Source: UBA8914 sp034002905 (GTDB taxonomy: Bacteria > Pseudomonadota > Alphaproteobacteria > UBA9219). Taken from it: a stretch of DNA of 64,000 nucleotides. Positions 20,291-29,871 of the stretch are shown in pieces. The notes beneath the pieces are model-generated. The model was given only the letters and a program-made list of their open reading frames with translations, was not told where the DNA came from and made no database searches. The DNA lies in NCBI GenBank assembly GCA_034002905.1, contig JAVEZQ010000006.1:1-64000 (forward strand), in the 5' to 3' direction. The position numbers and the translations under genes are program-made. Numbering within the stretch: position 1 is the first letter of the stretch; the number at the start of each line of letters is the position of its first letter.

Positions 20291-21730
20291 CTATACTGCA
20301 CGCGAAACGGGGGTGTGTTCGTTTCGCTGTTTTTTATCAAAGAGGGAAGCAACGACGCGCACGGCCATGCGGTGTGGAATCGCCAGTGTAATTTTATATC
20401 CATCAAGGTGGATCACGCCCATTGCTTCAAAAGGTTCGAGTGCCGCAATTTCGGCATTGAGGGTGACCAGAGAAAAGTTATGTTTACGGCAAACAGTTTC
20501 AAGATTGACGGACATTGTACACATCAGGGATTCAATGATCGCGGCGCGCAATTTGTCTTCACCTGTCATGACAAGCCCGCGTTTTGTCGCAAAACCTTCG
20601 GTGCGTAGAGCTTGCACGTAATCTTCAATGCCATGGGCGTTTTGGAAAAAGTGTCCTTTGCTGGTGCCGATGCTGCTGGCGCCGATACCAAGAAGTGATC
20701 CGGCACAATCATCCGTGTATCCTTGGAAGGTTCGACGCAATCGTTTGTCAGCCGCAGCCTTGGCCAGAGTATCATCGGGGTGGGCGAAGTGATCCATGCC
20801 GATCTCGACATAACCTGCATCCACAAGGGTTTTGCGCGCCAGTGACTCCATGGCCAATGCGGCATGTGGTCCCGGCATAATGTATTGTTCGAGCGCGCGC
20901 TGGTGTTTTTTGACTTGCGGCACGTGGGCATAGGAAAACAGAGCGATACGCGAAGGATGCAATCTTGCAGCTTGTCGCGCTGTTTGAGCAAGAGATGTAG
21001 GTGATTGGAATGGCAGGCCGTACATTAAATCAAAATTGATTTTTTCGATCCCGTATGTCCGCAAAAGATCGCAAGCCTCTTTGACCATTTCATAGGGTTG
21101 AATGCGGCCGATCGCGCTTTGGACTTCGGGATTAAAGTCCTGAACGCCAAGGCTCACGCGCGTCACACCCATCATGGCAAGTGTGCGGGCTTGTGCTTTT
21201 GTGATCAGGCGGGCGTCAAGCTCGATGGCGACTTCTTGACAGGAGCTCATATCAAAACGTCGTGCGAGCGCGCCAAAGAGAAGGCCCATGTCTTTTTCTG
21301 TCATAATATTGGGCGAACCGCCGCCTAAATGAATGTGGGAAACGCGGCGCTGTCGTTTGGCGGACAGGGCAACCTGTTCTAGTTCTTTGTGAACATGTTC
21401 CAAATAGTTCGAAACGTCTTCATGCTTTTGTGTCGCGCAGGTATGACATCCGCAATAAAGGCAAATCGTTCGGCAATAAGGGATGTGAAGATAGAGAGAA
21501 ACAGGTTCTTCGGGCGCAATTTGTGCCAGAACGTCCCGATACTGTTGAGCAGAAACCCCGTCCCGAAACGCTGTTGCGGGGGGATAGCTGGTATAGCGGG
21601 GCACAGCTTTTCCCAGCCACAGATCATCGCGTCCTGATTTTTGTCCCAAAAGGCCAAAAAAAGGATCATCCAAGGTAAAACCATCGCCGGTTTCCGGCGT
21701 GATGTGAGGCAGGGCAGCCGTCTGGTTCAT
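20291..21730 (-). CDS. hemN: Oxygen-independent coproporphyrinogen III dehydrogenase HemN
   Basis: Radical SAM enzyme converting coproporphyrinogen III to protoporphyrinogen IX without oxygen, for haem synthesis. The 479-aa product has HIPYCRTICLYCGC with Cys86, Cys90, Cys93 and Cys95; the CxxxCxxCxC spacing is that of true HemN rather than HemW. The N-terminal PRYTSYPPA and the HLGGGSPNIM glycine motif agree. The ATG at 21730 has only a weak ribosome-binding site. An Fnr-like palindrome upstream has the wrong spacing. It ends 49 bases before the start of divL. Confidence 0.93.
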   Translation of the reverse strand: MNQTAALPHITPETGDGFTLDDPFFGLLGQKSGRDDLWLGKAVPRYTSYPPATAFRDGVSAQQYRDVLAQIAPEEPVSLYLHIPYCRTICLYCGCHTCATQKHEDVSNYLEHVHKELEQVALSAKRQRRVSHIHLGGGSPNIMTEKDMGLLFGALARRFDMSSCQEVAIELDARLITKAQARTLAMMGVTRVSLGVQDFNPEVQSAIGRIQPYEMVKEACDLLRTYGIEKINFDLMYGLPFQSPTSLAQTARQAARLHPSRIALFSYAHVPQVKKHQRALEQYIMPGPHAALAMESLARKTLVDAGYVEIGMDHFAHPDDTLAKAAADKRLRRTFQGYTDDCAGSLLGIGASSIGTSKGHFFQNAHGIEDYVQALRTEGFATKRGLVMTGEDKLRAAIIESLMCTMSVNLETVCRKHNFSLVTLNAEIAALEPFEAMGVIHLDGYKITLAIPHRMAVRVVASLFDKKQRNEHTPVSRAV

Positions 21731-22012
21731 TCACGCGGTCTTTCAGTGAATTCTGATAGCGAATCAATAGCCTATCATAGGGAAATCTAGGATAAAAGCG
21801 AGGGCCTTTGTGTTTTTTAGGCAGTTTTGACTGCGGAATGGACAGCGGGAGCCGGCTCCAGCGCGACCTAAATGTGCCACACCCTTAAAAAATAACCCTT
21901 TAACGTAATTTTTGGGCTTGAACCGAACTTGTAAACTGCCTTTAATGAAAGTGGTTGAAGCCATTTTGACTTTTTTATGGTCCGGCCTGGACTCTTACCT
22001 GTGGAGTATATC

Positions 22013-22600
22013 ATGAAGATTTCCCTTAAAACCGTTCTCGTTGGTGCTGTTCTCGCCCTTGCAATGGGTTCGACAACGCATGCTTCTGTTCTTGATGTCG
22101 TGCGTGACAAAGAGGGCACCCCTGTCCTTGCGCAAAGCGGCGATTGTCTGCGCACGAACTGGGACAGTGATTCAGAAGCCTGCCACAAAAAGGCCGATGT
22201 TCAGCCGACCATCAAGATCAGCACGGATCGTGCGGCGGTTTACTTCGCTTTTGGTAGCTCGAAGCTGACCGCCCAGTCCAAGAAGGTCTTGGATGAGGTT
22301 GCCACGAAGATTCAGGCGAATCCTACCGTTACGGCTGTTCGTGTTGCGGGATATGCTGACCGCATCGGCAGTGCAGCGGCGAACGAGAAACTCTCTAAGC
22401 GTCGCGCTGATATGGTCCGCAAGTACCTTGCTTCCAAGGGCGTCGTTAACACACAAATCGTTGAGATCCGTTGGTTTGGCGACAGCGCTCCGGCAACAGA
22501 TTGCAAGAAGGTTTCGAAGAAGAAGCTGATCAAGTGCCTGCAGCCGGATCGTCGCGTTGAAATCGAATACGACTCGGTTGTGGTTGAAAAGGTCCAATAA
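22013..22600 (+). CDS. Small OmpA-family peptidoglycan-binding protein (195 aa)
   Basis: A signal peptide (MKISLKTVLVGAVLALAMGS, cleavage probably after THA) leads into a short linker with two cysteines and one OmpA C-terminal domain. VYFAFGSSKLT, VAGYADRIGS and NEKLSKRRADMVRKYL carry the Asp and Arg that bind diaminopimelate. There is no beta-barrel, so it is periplasmic. Extra cysteines at the end (ATDCKK, IKCLQPDRRVEI) are usual in this subgroup and may form a disulphide. GGAG before the ATG at 22013 decides the start. It is monocistronic, with its own terminator. Confidence 0.85.
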   Translation: MKISLKTVLVGAVLALAMGSTTHASVLDVVRDKEGTPVLAQSGDCLRTNWDSDSEACHKKADVQPTIKISTDRAAVYFAFGSSKLTAQSKKVLDEVATKIQANPTVTAVRVAGYADRIGSAAANEKLSKRRADMVRKYLASKGVVNTQIVEIRWFGDSAPATDCKKVSKKKLIKCLQPDRRVEIEYDSVVVEKVQ

Positions 22601-22621
22601 GTCCGACTTCAAGTCGATTGA

Positions 22622-22656
22622 TAAAAACCCGCTGACGTTTGTCAGCGGGTTTTTTG
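22622..22656 (+). terminator. Rho-independent terminator of the OmpA-family gene
   Basis: ACCCGCTGAC pairs with GTCAGCGGGT around a GTTT loop, followed by six T. Confidence 0.92.
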
Positions 22657-22702
22657 TTGGGGGTTGCTCCCCTGATACTGGGTTCTTTTTTTCTTTGGAG
22701 AA

Positions 22703-22978
22703 CTAACCCACTGGGCGCGGGGACATAACATTGCTTACGACAAAGAGCAGCAGGCCCGATGCGGACGCGACGACGTTTCGAGTGGGGTTTTTGCCTGTTG
22801 CGACGTCATGCATGATGCCGAACATGCCGCCGACTGCCAAAGTCAGGCCACCTGCTGCTGGGCTATTTGTTCCAAAACCGATTGTGGCTGCGGCCAGAAC
22901 TTGAGATGTGTGTGGGTGGTTCGCAATAAAATCGCACGCTTTAGCAAACGAACTTTTTTTACATAACGTAACATTCAT
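22703..22978 (-). CDS. Small hydrophobic unknown protein (91 aa)
   Basis: I do not recognise a family. The product has a basic N-terminus, then two Gly/Ala-rich hydrophobic stretches (VLAAATIGFGTNSPAAGG and VVASASGLLLFVVSNV), which may be membrane helices. The ATG at 22978 is chosen because AAGGAAGGG precedes it; the frame stays open upstream but there overlaps comM antisense and has no ribosome-binding site. It lies 115 bases from the comM stop and could share its transcript. Confidence 0.55.
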   Translation of the reverse strand: MNVTLCKKSSFAKACDFIANHPHTSQVLAAATIGFGTNSPAAGGLTLAVGGMFGIMHDVATGKNPTRNVVASASGLLLFVVSNVMSPRPVG

Positions 22979-23093
22979 GGTTAATAACCCTTCCTTTTCA
23001 TTGTTTCGTGCAATTATAATTTTTTTCACTTGCGATGAAAGGTCAGACAATACTTTCATCAAAAAGGTGGTTTCCAGAAAAGCCCCTAAAAGC

Positions 23094-24623
23094 CTACATT
23101 TTGAGGCGTCTATAGGACAAGGCTTCCGCAATGTGGGCGGATTCCAATTGTTCTTGCTCTGCCATATCGGCAAGAGTGCGTGCGACACGTAAGACGCGGT
23201 GATAGCCCCGGGCCGAGAGCTTGAGGTGTTCCGTCGCCTTGACAAGGAGTTGTCGCGCCGGTTCGTTGAGCGGTGTAACTTGTTCAAGAATTTCGCCTTC
23301 GGCTTCGGCGTTAGTCCGAATGGAGGCTTGAGCCTTCCTTGCAAGCGCGGCATAGCGCTCTCTCTGGATTTGACGTACCTTGGCCACGCGGGCGGCAACT
23401 TCGGCGGAGCCTTCTCTTGCTGGCGGCAAGGCAAGATCAGTTGGGCTGACTTCCGGAACCTCGACATGACAATCGATACGATCAAAAAGAGGGCCGGAAA
23501 TGCGGGATTGGTACTCAAGCGCGCATTTCGGCGCTCGACCACAGGCGCGGTCGGGATCCGATAAATAGCCACACCGGCAAGGGTTCATGGCCGCGATCAG
23601 CTGGATACGTGCGGGATAGGAGACATGATGATTGGCACGCGAAATGACGGCCCGCCCTGTTTCAAGAGGTTGGCGCAAGGCTTCAAGGGTCGCGCGCTGG
23701 AATTCAGGGAGCTCGTCGAGGAAAAGGACACCATGATGGGCCAGAGAAATCTCCCCCGGTTTGGCGCGAACGCCGCCACCGATTAGAGCCGGCAGGGTAG
23801 CGGAGTGGTGTGGGTCACGATAGGGCCGGTGGCGCAAAAGGCGGCCCCCCTCAAGAAGACCGGCAAGGGAATGGATCATAGAAACCTCAAGCGCCTCATC
23901 CGGTTCGAGCGGAGGGAGCAGAGAAGGCAGGCGCGAAGCTAGCATGCTTTTTCCTGATCCGGGGGGGCCGATCATCAGTAAATTATGGCCGCCAGCCGCG
24001 ACAACTTCTAAAGCGCGCTTGGCCGTTTCTTGCCCTTTGATATCGCGCAAATCCAGAGTTGGGGCGTTGTCATTCAAGACTTGGAGGTGAGGCTCGGGGC
24101 GGTTGAGAACTTGAACCCCCTTGAAGTGGTTGATGAGCGAAAGAAGCGAGGGAGCGGCCAGAACCGGCAAATCTTCACTGGCCCAAACGGCTTCATTTCC
24201 GTTATCCTTTGGACAAATAAGACTTTTTTGTGCGGCATTGGCTGCAATCGCTGCCGGAAGCGCCCCTGCGACTTTGGCCGTGGCGCCATCGAGTCCCAGC
24301 TCGCCCAGTGCGACATAGCTTGCCAGTTCTTCTTTAGGTAGAACCCCCATGGCACCCAATACAGCAAGGGCTATTGGCAAATCGAAATGACTTCCTTCTT
24401 TTACAACGTCGGCGGGCGCCAGATTAACAGTAATTCGTTTCGCAGGTAGGGCAAGGCCAAGGGCGTGCAAGGAACTGCGCACACGTTCGCGGCTTTCAGC
24501 CACGGCTTTATCCGGAAGGCCAACGATCATAAAGGCAACAAGACCCGATGATATTTGGACTTGAACATCAATGGGAAGAACAGAGGTTCCCTCAAAAGCC
24601 ACAGTCCCGATGCGTGCAAGCAA
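23094..24623 (-). CDS. comM: YifB/ComM-family Mg-chelatase-like AAA+ ATPase
   Basis: Homologue of ComM, a hexameric helicase that promotes branch migration during natural transformation. Order of domains: N-terminal LonC-like domain (VEAIV-type start ARIGTVAFEGTSVLP, IVGLPDKAVAESRERVRSS), AAA+ with Walker A GPPGSGKSMLASRLPS and Walker B GVLFLDELPEF, then a C-terminal Mg-chelatase domain (ARGYHRVLRVARTLADM). A Cys-rich insert (CRCGYLSDPDRACGRAPKC) is typical. Length 509 aa is usual. The start is a TTG with GAAGGA 8 bases upstream. With comEC at 57-59 kb this suggests DNA uptake ability. Confidence 0.92.
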   Translation of the reverse strand: MLARIGTVAFEGTSVLPIDVQVQISSGLVAFMIVGLPDKAVAESRERVRSSLHALGLALPAKRITVNLAPADVVKEGSHFDLPIALAVLGAMGVLPKEELASYVALGELGLDGATAKVAGALPAAIAANAAQKSLICPKDNGNEAVWASEDLPVLAAPSLLSLINHFKGVQVLNRPEPHLQVLNDNAPTLDLRDIKGQETAKRALEVVAAGGHNLLMIGPPGSGKSMLASRLPSLLPPLEPDEALEVSMIHSLAGLLEGGRLLRHRPYRDPHHSATLPALIGGGVRAKPGEISLAHHGVLFLDELPEFQRATLEALRQPLETGRAVISRANHHVSYPARIQLIAAMNPCRCGYLSDPDRACGRAPKCALEYQSRISGPLFDRIDCHVEVPEVSPTDLALPPAREGSAEVAARVAKVRQIQRERYAALARKAQASIRTNAEAEGEILEQVTPLNEPARQLLVKATEHLKLSARGYHRVLRVARTLADMAEQEQLESAHIAEALSYRRLKM

Positions 24624-24858
24624 CAGAGATATCCTTCACTTATAGAAAAAATATGCCTAAGGCGCCCCTCTGAAATAGGTTTTTTTCACCTATCCCGTCA
24701 AGCCCTTCGTTGGGAAAACAACAGTCTCGGCATGAAAGGATTAGTGGCCTGTTTTATTAGTCAAATGTTCATAATATAACGATTAAAACAAAGCGGAGTC
24801 TCGACCTGAATGGGTGGGAGGGCTCAGGATCGCTGTGGGCTCAGGAGAGTTGGAAACG

Positions 24859-27840
24859 ATGCTCAATATTCTGGATAATTTTCTTGCTTCTATCCTCGTT
24901 GCCGCCAAGCAGCCTATCGAGTCGTTTATCCAGCTGGAAACGGCTGATGACAATACAACCTTGGTGGCTGCTGATGGGTCGATGGTTTCGATTCTTCAGG
25001 TCCATGGAACGAGGCTGATTATCGGTGATGCCGAGTATCAGTGGATTATCGATCAGGCAACAACAAAACTTGGGGCGCGTTTTGATCGTCCCGGTTATGC
25101 GTTGCAGGTTTACTTCATGCGCGATTCCAAAATGGTTGGGCATGACCTTTCGATGGCAATGAAAAACAATCGCGTATCAGCCAAGGCGTTGGAACTTGAT
25201 CTGGATGATTTGCTTGATGAAAGGTTAAACCATTTATCCAAGCATCTTGCGCATGAAGAGATATTTTTTGTCCTTTGGACGCGTCCCTCCGCAGTCAACA
25301 AAACTGAACTGGACGAAGCGGTGCGTATGCGCCGTTCTCAGAAGTGGGTGGTCGCTAATGATGCGCAGCATCCGTTGGCTGCGCTTGAGCCGCTTCGTAT
25401 ACGCCATAAAAGTTACGTGACCTCCATTATGGCGGCGCTTGACGATGTGGCCGTTCGGGCGACGGTTTGCGATGTACATAGTGCACTCGCATCTGTTCAT
25501 GCCAGTCTTTATCCAACAACGGGTCATGAAAACTGGCGCGCCAATCTTCCGGGCGATCCGCTCCTACCGCGTGCAGGAGAAAACGAGGCGGATTTGTCTG
25601 ACGTTTTGTGGCCGCCGATCGGGCGCCAGCTTTGTACGGGTGATGCCGAAGTTATCACGCCATCTATTGTTCGGATTGGCGATCTGTATTGGGCTTCGGT
25701 TGACATGACCCTTGGCCCTGCGGATCCGTCACCCTTTACAAATCTTCTGAATCGTCTGATCGATAGCGATGTTCCGTTTCAGATTTCGCTGTTGATCGAA
25801 AGCGGCGGTGCCTATGGAACGGGTTTCCGAACCTTTGCTGCAGCCGTGTTGGCGTTTACGAACGAAGTCAATCGCCAGATCCGTGAATCGCTCAAGGCTT
25901 TGGCCGAGCTGGCTCAGAGCGAACCTGTTGTTCGTCTTCGTGTTTCCATCTCTACTTATGCGCCAGTACGGGAGATCAAGCTGATCGAAGCACGTATGGC
26001 GGCGCTCATTCAAGCGCTGGAATCGTGGGGCTACTGTCAGGCTTCGGCGGCTGGGGGAGATCCGTTACAAACGCGTTTGTCTTCGGCCTTGGGCATCGCT
26101 TGCGCCTCGACAGCACCGGCTGCGATTGCGCCGCTCTATGATGTGATTAAACTTTTGCCGTGGCAACGTGCCTCTTCGCCCTTTTCAGAAGGTCCTATCG
26201 TGTTCCGCACGCCGGATGGACGTATTTTTCCGTATCAGACAGGAAGTTCGCTGACAACAACTTGGTTTGACCTGATCTTCGCCCAGCCCGGTTCAGGTAA
26301 ATCGGTTTTAATGAACGCCATGAATCTCGGCACTATTTTGGCGGCGGGGAATACGCGCTTGCCTTTCATTGCTATTTTGGACATTGGGCCTTCGTCGTCG
26401 GGGTTGATTTCGCTTATACGTGACGCGCTTCCGCTCGAAAGACGCCATGAGGCGATGCATTTTAAACTCAAAATGTCGCCCGAATACGCGGTCAATCCTT
26501 TTGATACGCAGCTCGGATGTCGTTATCCCTTGCCCGAAGAACGGTCTTATTTGATTGAATTGCTTACTTTGCTGTGCACGCCTCCCGGGCAAGCTGCGCC
26601 TTATGACGGGATGACACAGTTGGTTGGCTTGTGCGTCGACGAGATGTATCGCTGGCGCGATGACAGTGGCGCTAACTCGGAGCCGCGCCCCTATCTTGTC
26701 AATGTTGAGGCCGATGTTGATGCGGCGCTGAGTAAACACAACATTCATTTGCCCGTCGATCCCTATTGGTGGGATGTTGTTGACGCGCTTTATGACGTCG
26801 GAGCTTATCACGAATGTACCTTGGCGCAACGCCATGCTGTGCCGACGCTTGTTGATGCTGTGACGGCCGCCCGTCGTCCGCAAATTCGGGCTTTGCTTGA
26901 AGAAACCTCGATCGGTGGATCGGCGGAGTCGGTTATTCATGCGTTTGATCGTATGATTGCCTCCGCTGTTCGTGAATTCCCGATTTTGGCGTCGATAACG
27001 CGCTTTGATATCGGGACAACCCGAGTTGCGGCCGTTGACTTGCAAGATGTTGCCCCGCAAGGTGATGACACCGCAGATCGACAGACCTCGGTCATGTATA
27101 TGTTGGCACGGCATGTTCTGATCCGTTCGTGGTGGTTGGGTCAGGAGTCGTTGCGGCTTATCCCGGAAAAATTCCGCTCGTATCACGAGTCGCGTTTGCG
27201 TGACATCCGTGAATGTCCCAAACGTCTGTGCTTTGACGAATTCCATCGCACGAGCAAAACAAAAGCTGTGCGGGCTCAGGTCATTCGTGACGTGCGCGAA
27301 GGCCGCAAATGGGGTGTGCAGATTGTTTTGGCTTCCCAGCTTCTTGATGATTTCAGCGACGACATGGTTGATATGGCAACAGGCGTGTGGATTTGCGGTA
27401 CGGCGGTGTCCGAGCGGGCAATTGAGGCAACGGCCGAACGTTTCGGCCTATCCGATACGGCACGATTGGTTATGCGCTACAAGCTGACGGGTCCACGTGC
27501 CAACGGTGCGCCGGTTCTTATGCTGCTTAGCACGAACGAAGGACGTTACGAACATCACCTAATCAACACATTGGGCCCGATTGAGCTGTGGGCTTTGTCT
27601 ACGTCGCGTGAAGACGTTGATCTTCGCACGCGTCTTTACGATGCCTTGGGGGCGCCAATGGCACGTCAGGTTTTGGCGCGCATCTTCCCGAACGGTTCGG
27701 CTCGACAGGAAATTCGCCGTCGTATAGTCCAGCGCATGGATGTCGGCGATGTTGAGCGGGCCGGGACGAGTATTGTTATTAGCGAAATGGCGGAAGAGCT
27801 GATCAAAACGGCCCGCGAAGCACGTCTTGTCGAGGATTAG
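24859..27840 (+). CDS. dotO: Type IVB secretion ATPase DotO/IcmB
   Basis: VirB4-like ATPase that powers the Dot/Icm (type IVB) secretion system at the inner membrane. The 993-aa length is close to Legionella IcmB (about 1009). The P-loop AQPGSGKS is at about residues 475-482 and the Walker B Asp-Glu (LCFDEFHR) at 793-794; the C-terminal region with ASQLLDDFSDDMVDMATGVW and ALSTSREDVDLRTRLYDALG matches the IcmB family. The ATG at 24859 is preferred, with AGGAGA 12 bases upstream; a GTG at 24814 is a possible alternative. First gene of the first Dot/Icm block; 188 bases separate it from dotM. Confidence 0.88.
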   Translation: MLNILDNFLASILVAAKQPIESFIQLETADDNTTLVAADGSMVSILQVHGTRLIIGDAEYQWIIDQATTKLGARFDRPGYALQVYFMRDSKMVGHDLSMAMKNNRVSAKALELDLDDLLDERLNHLSKHLAHEEIFFVLWTRPSAVNKTELDEAVRMRRSQKWVVANDAQHPLAALEPLRIRHKSYVTSIMAALDDVAVRATVCDVHSALASVHASLYPTTGHENWRANLPGDPLLPRAGENEADLSDVLWPPIGRQLCTGDAEVITPSIVRIGDLYWASVDMTLGPADPSPFTNLLNRLIDSDVPFQISLLIESGGAYGTGFRTFAAAVLAFTNEVNRQIRESLKALAELAQSEPVVRLRVSISTYAPVREIKLIEARMAALIQALESWGYCQASAAGGDPLQTRLSSALGIACASTAPAAIAPLYDVIKLLPWQRASSPFSEGPIVFRTPDGRIFPYQTGSSLTTTWFDLIFAQPGSGKSVLMNAMNLGTILAAGNTRLPFIAILDIGPSSSGLISLIRDALPLERRHEAMHFKLKMSPEYAVNPFDTQLGCRYPLPEERSYLIELLTLLCTPPGQAAPYDGMTQLVGLCVDEMYRWRDDSGANSEPRPYLVNVEADVDAALSKHNIHLPVDPYWWDVVDALYDVGAYHECTLAQRHAVPTLVDAVTAARRPQIRALLEETSIGGSAESVIHAFDRMIASAVREFPILASITRFDIGTTRVAAVDLQDVAPQGDDTADRQTSVMYMLARHVLIRSWWLGQESLRLIPEKFRSYHESRLRDIRECPKRLCFDEFHRTSKTKAVRAQVIRDVREGRKWGVQIVLASQLLDDFSDDMVDMATGVWICGTAVSERAIEATAERFGLSDTARLVMRYKLTGPRANGAPVLMLLSTNEGRYEHHLINTLGPIELWALSTSREDVDLRTRLYDALGAPMARQVLARIFPNGSARQEIRRRIVQRMDVGDVERAGTSIVISEMAEELIKTAREARLVED

Positions 27841-28028
27841 TATGGTTAATAGGGGCCAAAAGGGGTTGTAGCAAGTAATTGCTTCAGGCAAGTTACCCTC
27901 TTTGTCACAGATATGAGCGCTACCGCCCTTTTTTGAGGTGTGATAGTGTTTCGTTATGAGTATGAATAGGCATAAAGTGTTCTTGCATGCCGGGGGCGCG
28001 AGATTGAACGTGATTGGGGCTTAAGAAA

Positions 28029-29258
28029 ATGGCTGGGAGCAACGAAGATCCAACAACAACTTTTCTTTTGGTTTTGGGGGTATTTGGCCTATTGGGTTAT
28101 GCCGTTTGGTATTTCTTTCGCATAGAGATATTGACCGCTATCCAATATATCAGGCTTGTTGAGTTGGCTCCTCTGGCATTGTTCAGTGATCACGTCCAAT
28201 ATTGCGTCTCGTGGCTTAAAAATGCCTCTGTGACGAGTGAAGTTCCCTCGGATGACGTTATTATGGCCACGCGCGGTTGTTTTGGGGCTAGTCGTGTTGC
28301 AAGCATGCCCGTCATTGACGCCATGAATTATTATACGGTGACGCCCAAGAGTTTGGGAGAAATTGGGCGCTTGCTTGGCTCGTTTGTGCGCTGGCCCTTG
28401 GTGATTGCTTGCTGTGGCGTGGCGTATTTCGCTTTGTACAAGTCCAAGCGCAATGGGTTTCGCGTCAAATATGATCTGGAGGGCTTTATCAAGATTCAGG
28501 GATTGGTTTGGCCTATCATTGCGCCTATCGTCAAATTTAACCCGGCCAAGGCAAGCTCTCGTGTTCCGGGACAGCTTGTTCCGGCTAAATTGCCGACCTT
28601 TGCGGAGGCTCTGTCTCCTGAAGAATGGCTTGCCATGCACGTCATTCCCGTCAATAAAAACGTGCCCCAAAAAGAAGCCGTTCATGCGGCTTTCCTCAAG
28701 CAGCTTGGGCCGCGCTGGACTGGGATCGACGATTTGCCGCCTTATATGCGGGCTCTTTTTGCCGCGTTTGCGCTTAAAGGCGCGCAGAAGCGGGATGAAA
28801 GCGATGAGTTTTTGGGGCGAATTGCAACTTGTTGGAGTCCAAAGGGAGGGTTTCGTATGACGCCGCCCATTGCCGCCGAGGTCAAGAAAATTTTGAAGGA
28901 CCCAGAAATCGGAGGAAAGGCTTTAGAGGTAGCTTCGAAACATGCTTACCGTACGACGGCGATGTTGGGCGTTTTGAAATGGGCGCGCTTTATGGGGGGT
29001 GTTTTGGCTTCGGCAAGCTTCCTGTGGCTGCGTGGGGTGGATCGTGATTTGTGGTATGCCGCTAACAATTTGGGACGCCGCTCTTTTCATACAGAAGGGG
29101 CCGGTGCGCTGGCGCATTTTATGGCCGAGGATTTGGCCGGCAAGCCTCTGATGGTGCCCCGTCTTGAAACGGCCATTATATCTATCAACAAATATATGGG
29201 TGAAAACGCGGTTCAAATACCCCCGTCCGAGAACGTACAGCAGAAAGAAGCCGTCTGA
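28029..29258 (+). CDS. dotM: Type IVB secretion coupling-complex protein DotM/IcmP
   Basis: Membrane partner of the DotL coupling ATPase in the Dot/Icm system. Two hydrophobic segments lie near the N-terminus (TTFLLVLGVFGLLGYAVWYF and WPLVIACCGVAYFALYKS), followed by a soluble cytosolic domain with LPTFAEALSPEEWLAMH, characteristic of IcmP/TrbA proteins. The 409-aa length is slightly over the Legionella protein. In Legionella, icmP lies directly before icmO (dotL); here one unknown gene is inserted. The ATG at 28029 is chosen over TTG at 28014, though neither has a good ribosome-binding site. Confidence 0.87.
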   Translation: MAGSNEDPTTTFLLVLGVFGLLGYAVWYFFRIEILTAIQYIRLVELAPLALFSDHVQYCVSWLKNASVTSEVPSDDVIMATRGCFGASRVASMPVIDAMNYYTVTPKSLGEIGRLLGSFVRWPLVIACCGVAYFALYKSKRNGFRVKYDLEGFIKIQGLVWPIIAPIVKFNPAKASSRVPGQLVPAKLPTFAEALSPEEWLAMHVIPVNKNVPQKEAVHAAFLKQLGPRWTGIDDLPPYMRALFAAFALKGAQKRDESDEFLGRIATCWSPKGGFRMTPPIAAEVKKILKDPEIGGKALEVASKHAYRTTAMLGVLKWARFMGGVLASASFLWLRGVDRDLWYAANNLGRRSFHTEGAGALAHFMAEDLAGKPLMVPRLETAIISINKYMGENAVQIPPSENVQQKEAV

Positions 29259-29283
29259 AACCAATAATACTTAGGGTGTCGAA

Positions 29284-29832
29284 ATGAAGTTTGTTTTGAA
29301 GAATGAGTCCGCAGCAAAGGCCTCTGTTGTGTGGCGTAACAAAACGCCGTGCCTTCTCGTTCATTTTTACGCCAGCACCCCCCCGATGGTTTGGCAAATG
29401 GATTTAGAGAAAGCGTCTAATACAGCGATCTTGCTTCAGGAAAAAGATGGTCTCTGGTGTTTTGGCTATGGGGAGCCGGGAAAGGATTTTACGGTTGTTG
29501 CCAAGTTCAGCAACCGGATTGATGCAGAGGACGCCTATCAAAGGATTCAAAAAGTCATCGACAAGGGGGAGGGAATGTCCTTCCGCCGTGTAGCCAATAT
29601 GATCTTTTATCTTGTGTTGATCTTTTTTATTTTGTCCCTCTTTTTTGGGCCAAAGGCCCGCGATGCGATGGAGCTCGCGCCGGAAAACGCAGCGGCTCCG
29701 GCAACGCCGGCCGTGCAGGGCTTTCAGTTTGGTGGAGGGGAGCCGCAAAGCGCCCCGGCGGCAGAGGAAGATCAAAGCAAGAAATTTGGTGTTCCGCTGG
29801 ATGCGGACTCCGTTTTGCCATCAGCGCCTTAA
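29284..29832 (+). CDS. Unknown bitopic protein between DotM and DotL (182 aa)
   Basis: I do not recognise a family. Residues 1-100 look like a compact cytosolic domain with conserved-looking aromatic/Trp positions (VVWRN, MVWQMD, LWCFGYGEPG). One membrane helix spans about 104-122 (NMIFYLVLIFFILSLFF) with Arg-Arg before it, so the N-terminus is probably cytosolic. The last 60 residues are Ala/Pro/Glu-rich and likely disordered in the periplasm. It starts 25 bases after dotM and ends 39 bases before dotL, so it is almost certainly co-expressed. It may be a lineage-specific coupling-complex subunit; that is inference from position. Confidence 0.7.
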   Translation: MKFVLKNESAAKASVVWRNKTPCLLVHFYASTPPMVWQMDLEKASNTAILLQEKDGLWCFGYGEPGKDFTVVAKFSNRIDAEDAYQRIQKVIDKGEGMSFRRVANMIFYLVLIFFILSLFFGPKARDAMELAPENAAAPATPAVQGFQFGGGEPQSAPAAEEDQSKKFGVPLDADSVLPSAP

Positions 29833-29871
29833 GAGAGGCGACGCGGGCAGCGGAGTTAAGGAGAAGAAGAC

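Noticed and set aside
21748..21766. Fnr-box-like palindrome upstream of hemN
   Set aside because: TGAT and ATCA half-sites are separated by 5 bases instead of the 4 needed within TTGAT-N4-ATCAA, and the outer bases do not match on one side.
22979..23572. Long N-terminal extension of the small hydrophobic protein
   Set aside because: It overlaps comM antisense, has an Arg/Pro-rich shadow composition and no ribosome-binding site.
29284..29832. Identification of the DotM-DotL interposed protein as IcmQ, IcmR or DotN
   Set aside because: Those Legionella proteins are cytosolic without a membrane helix, and no matching motif is visible.
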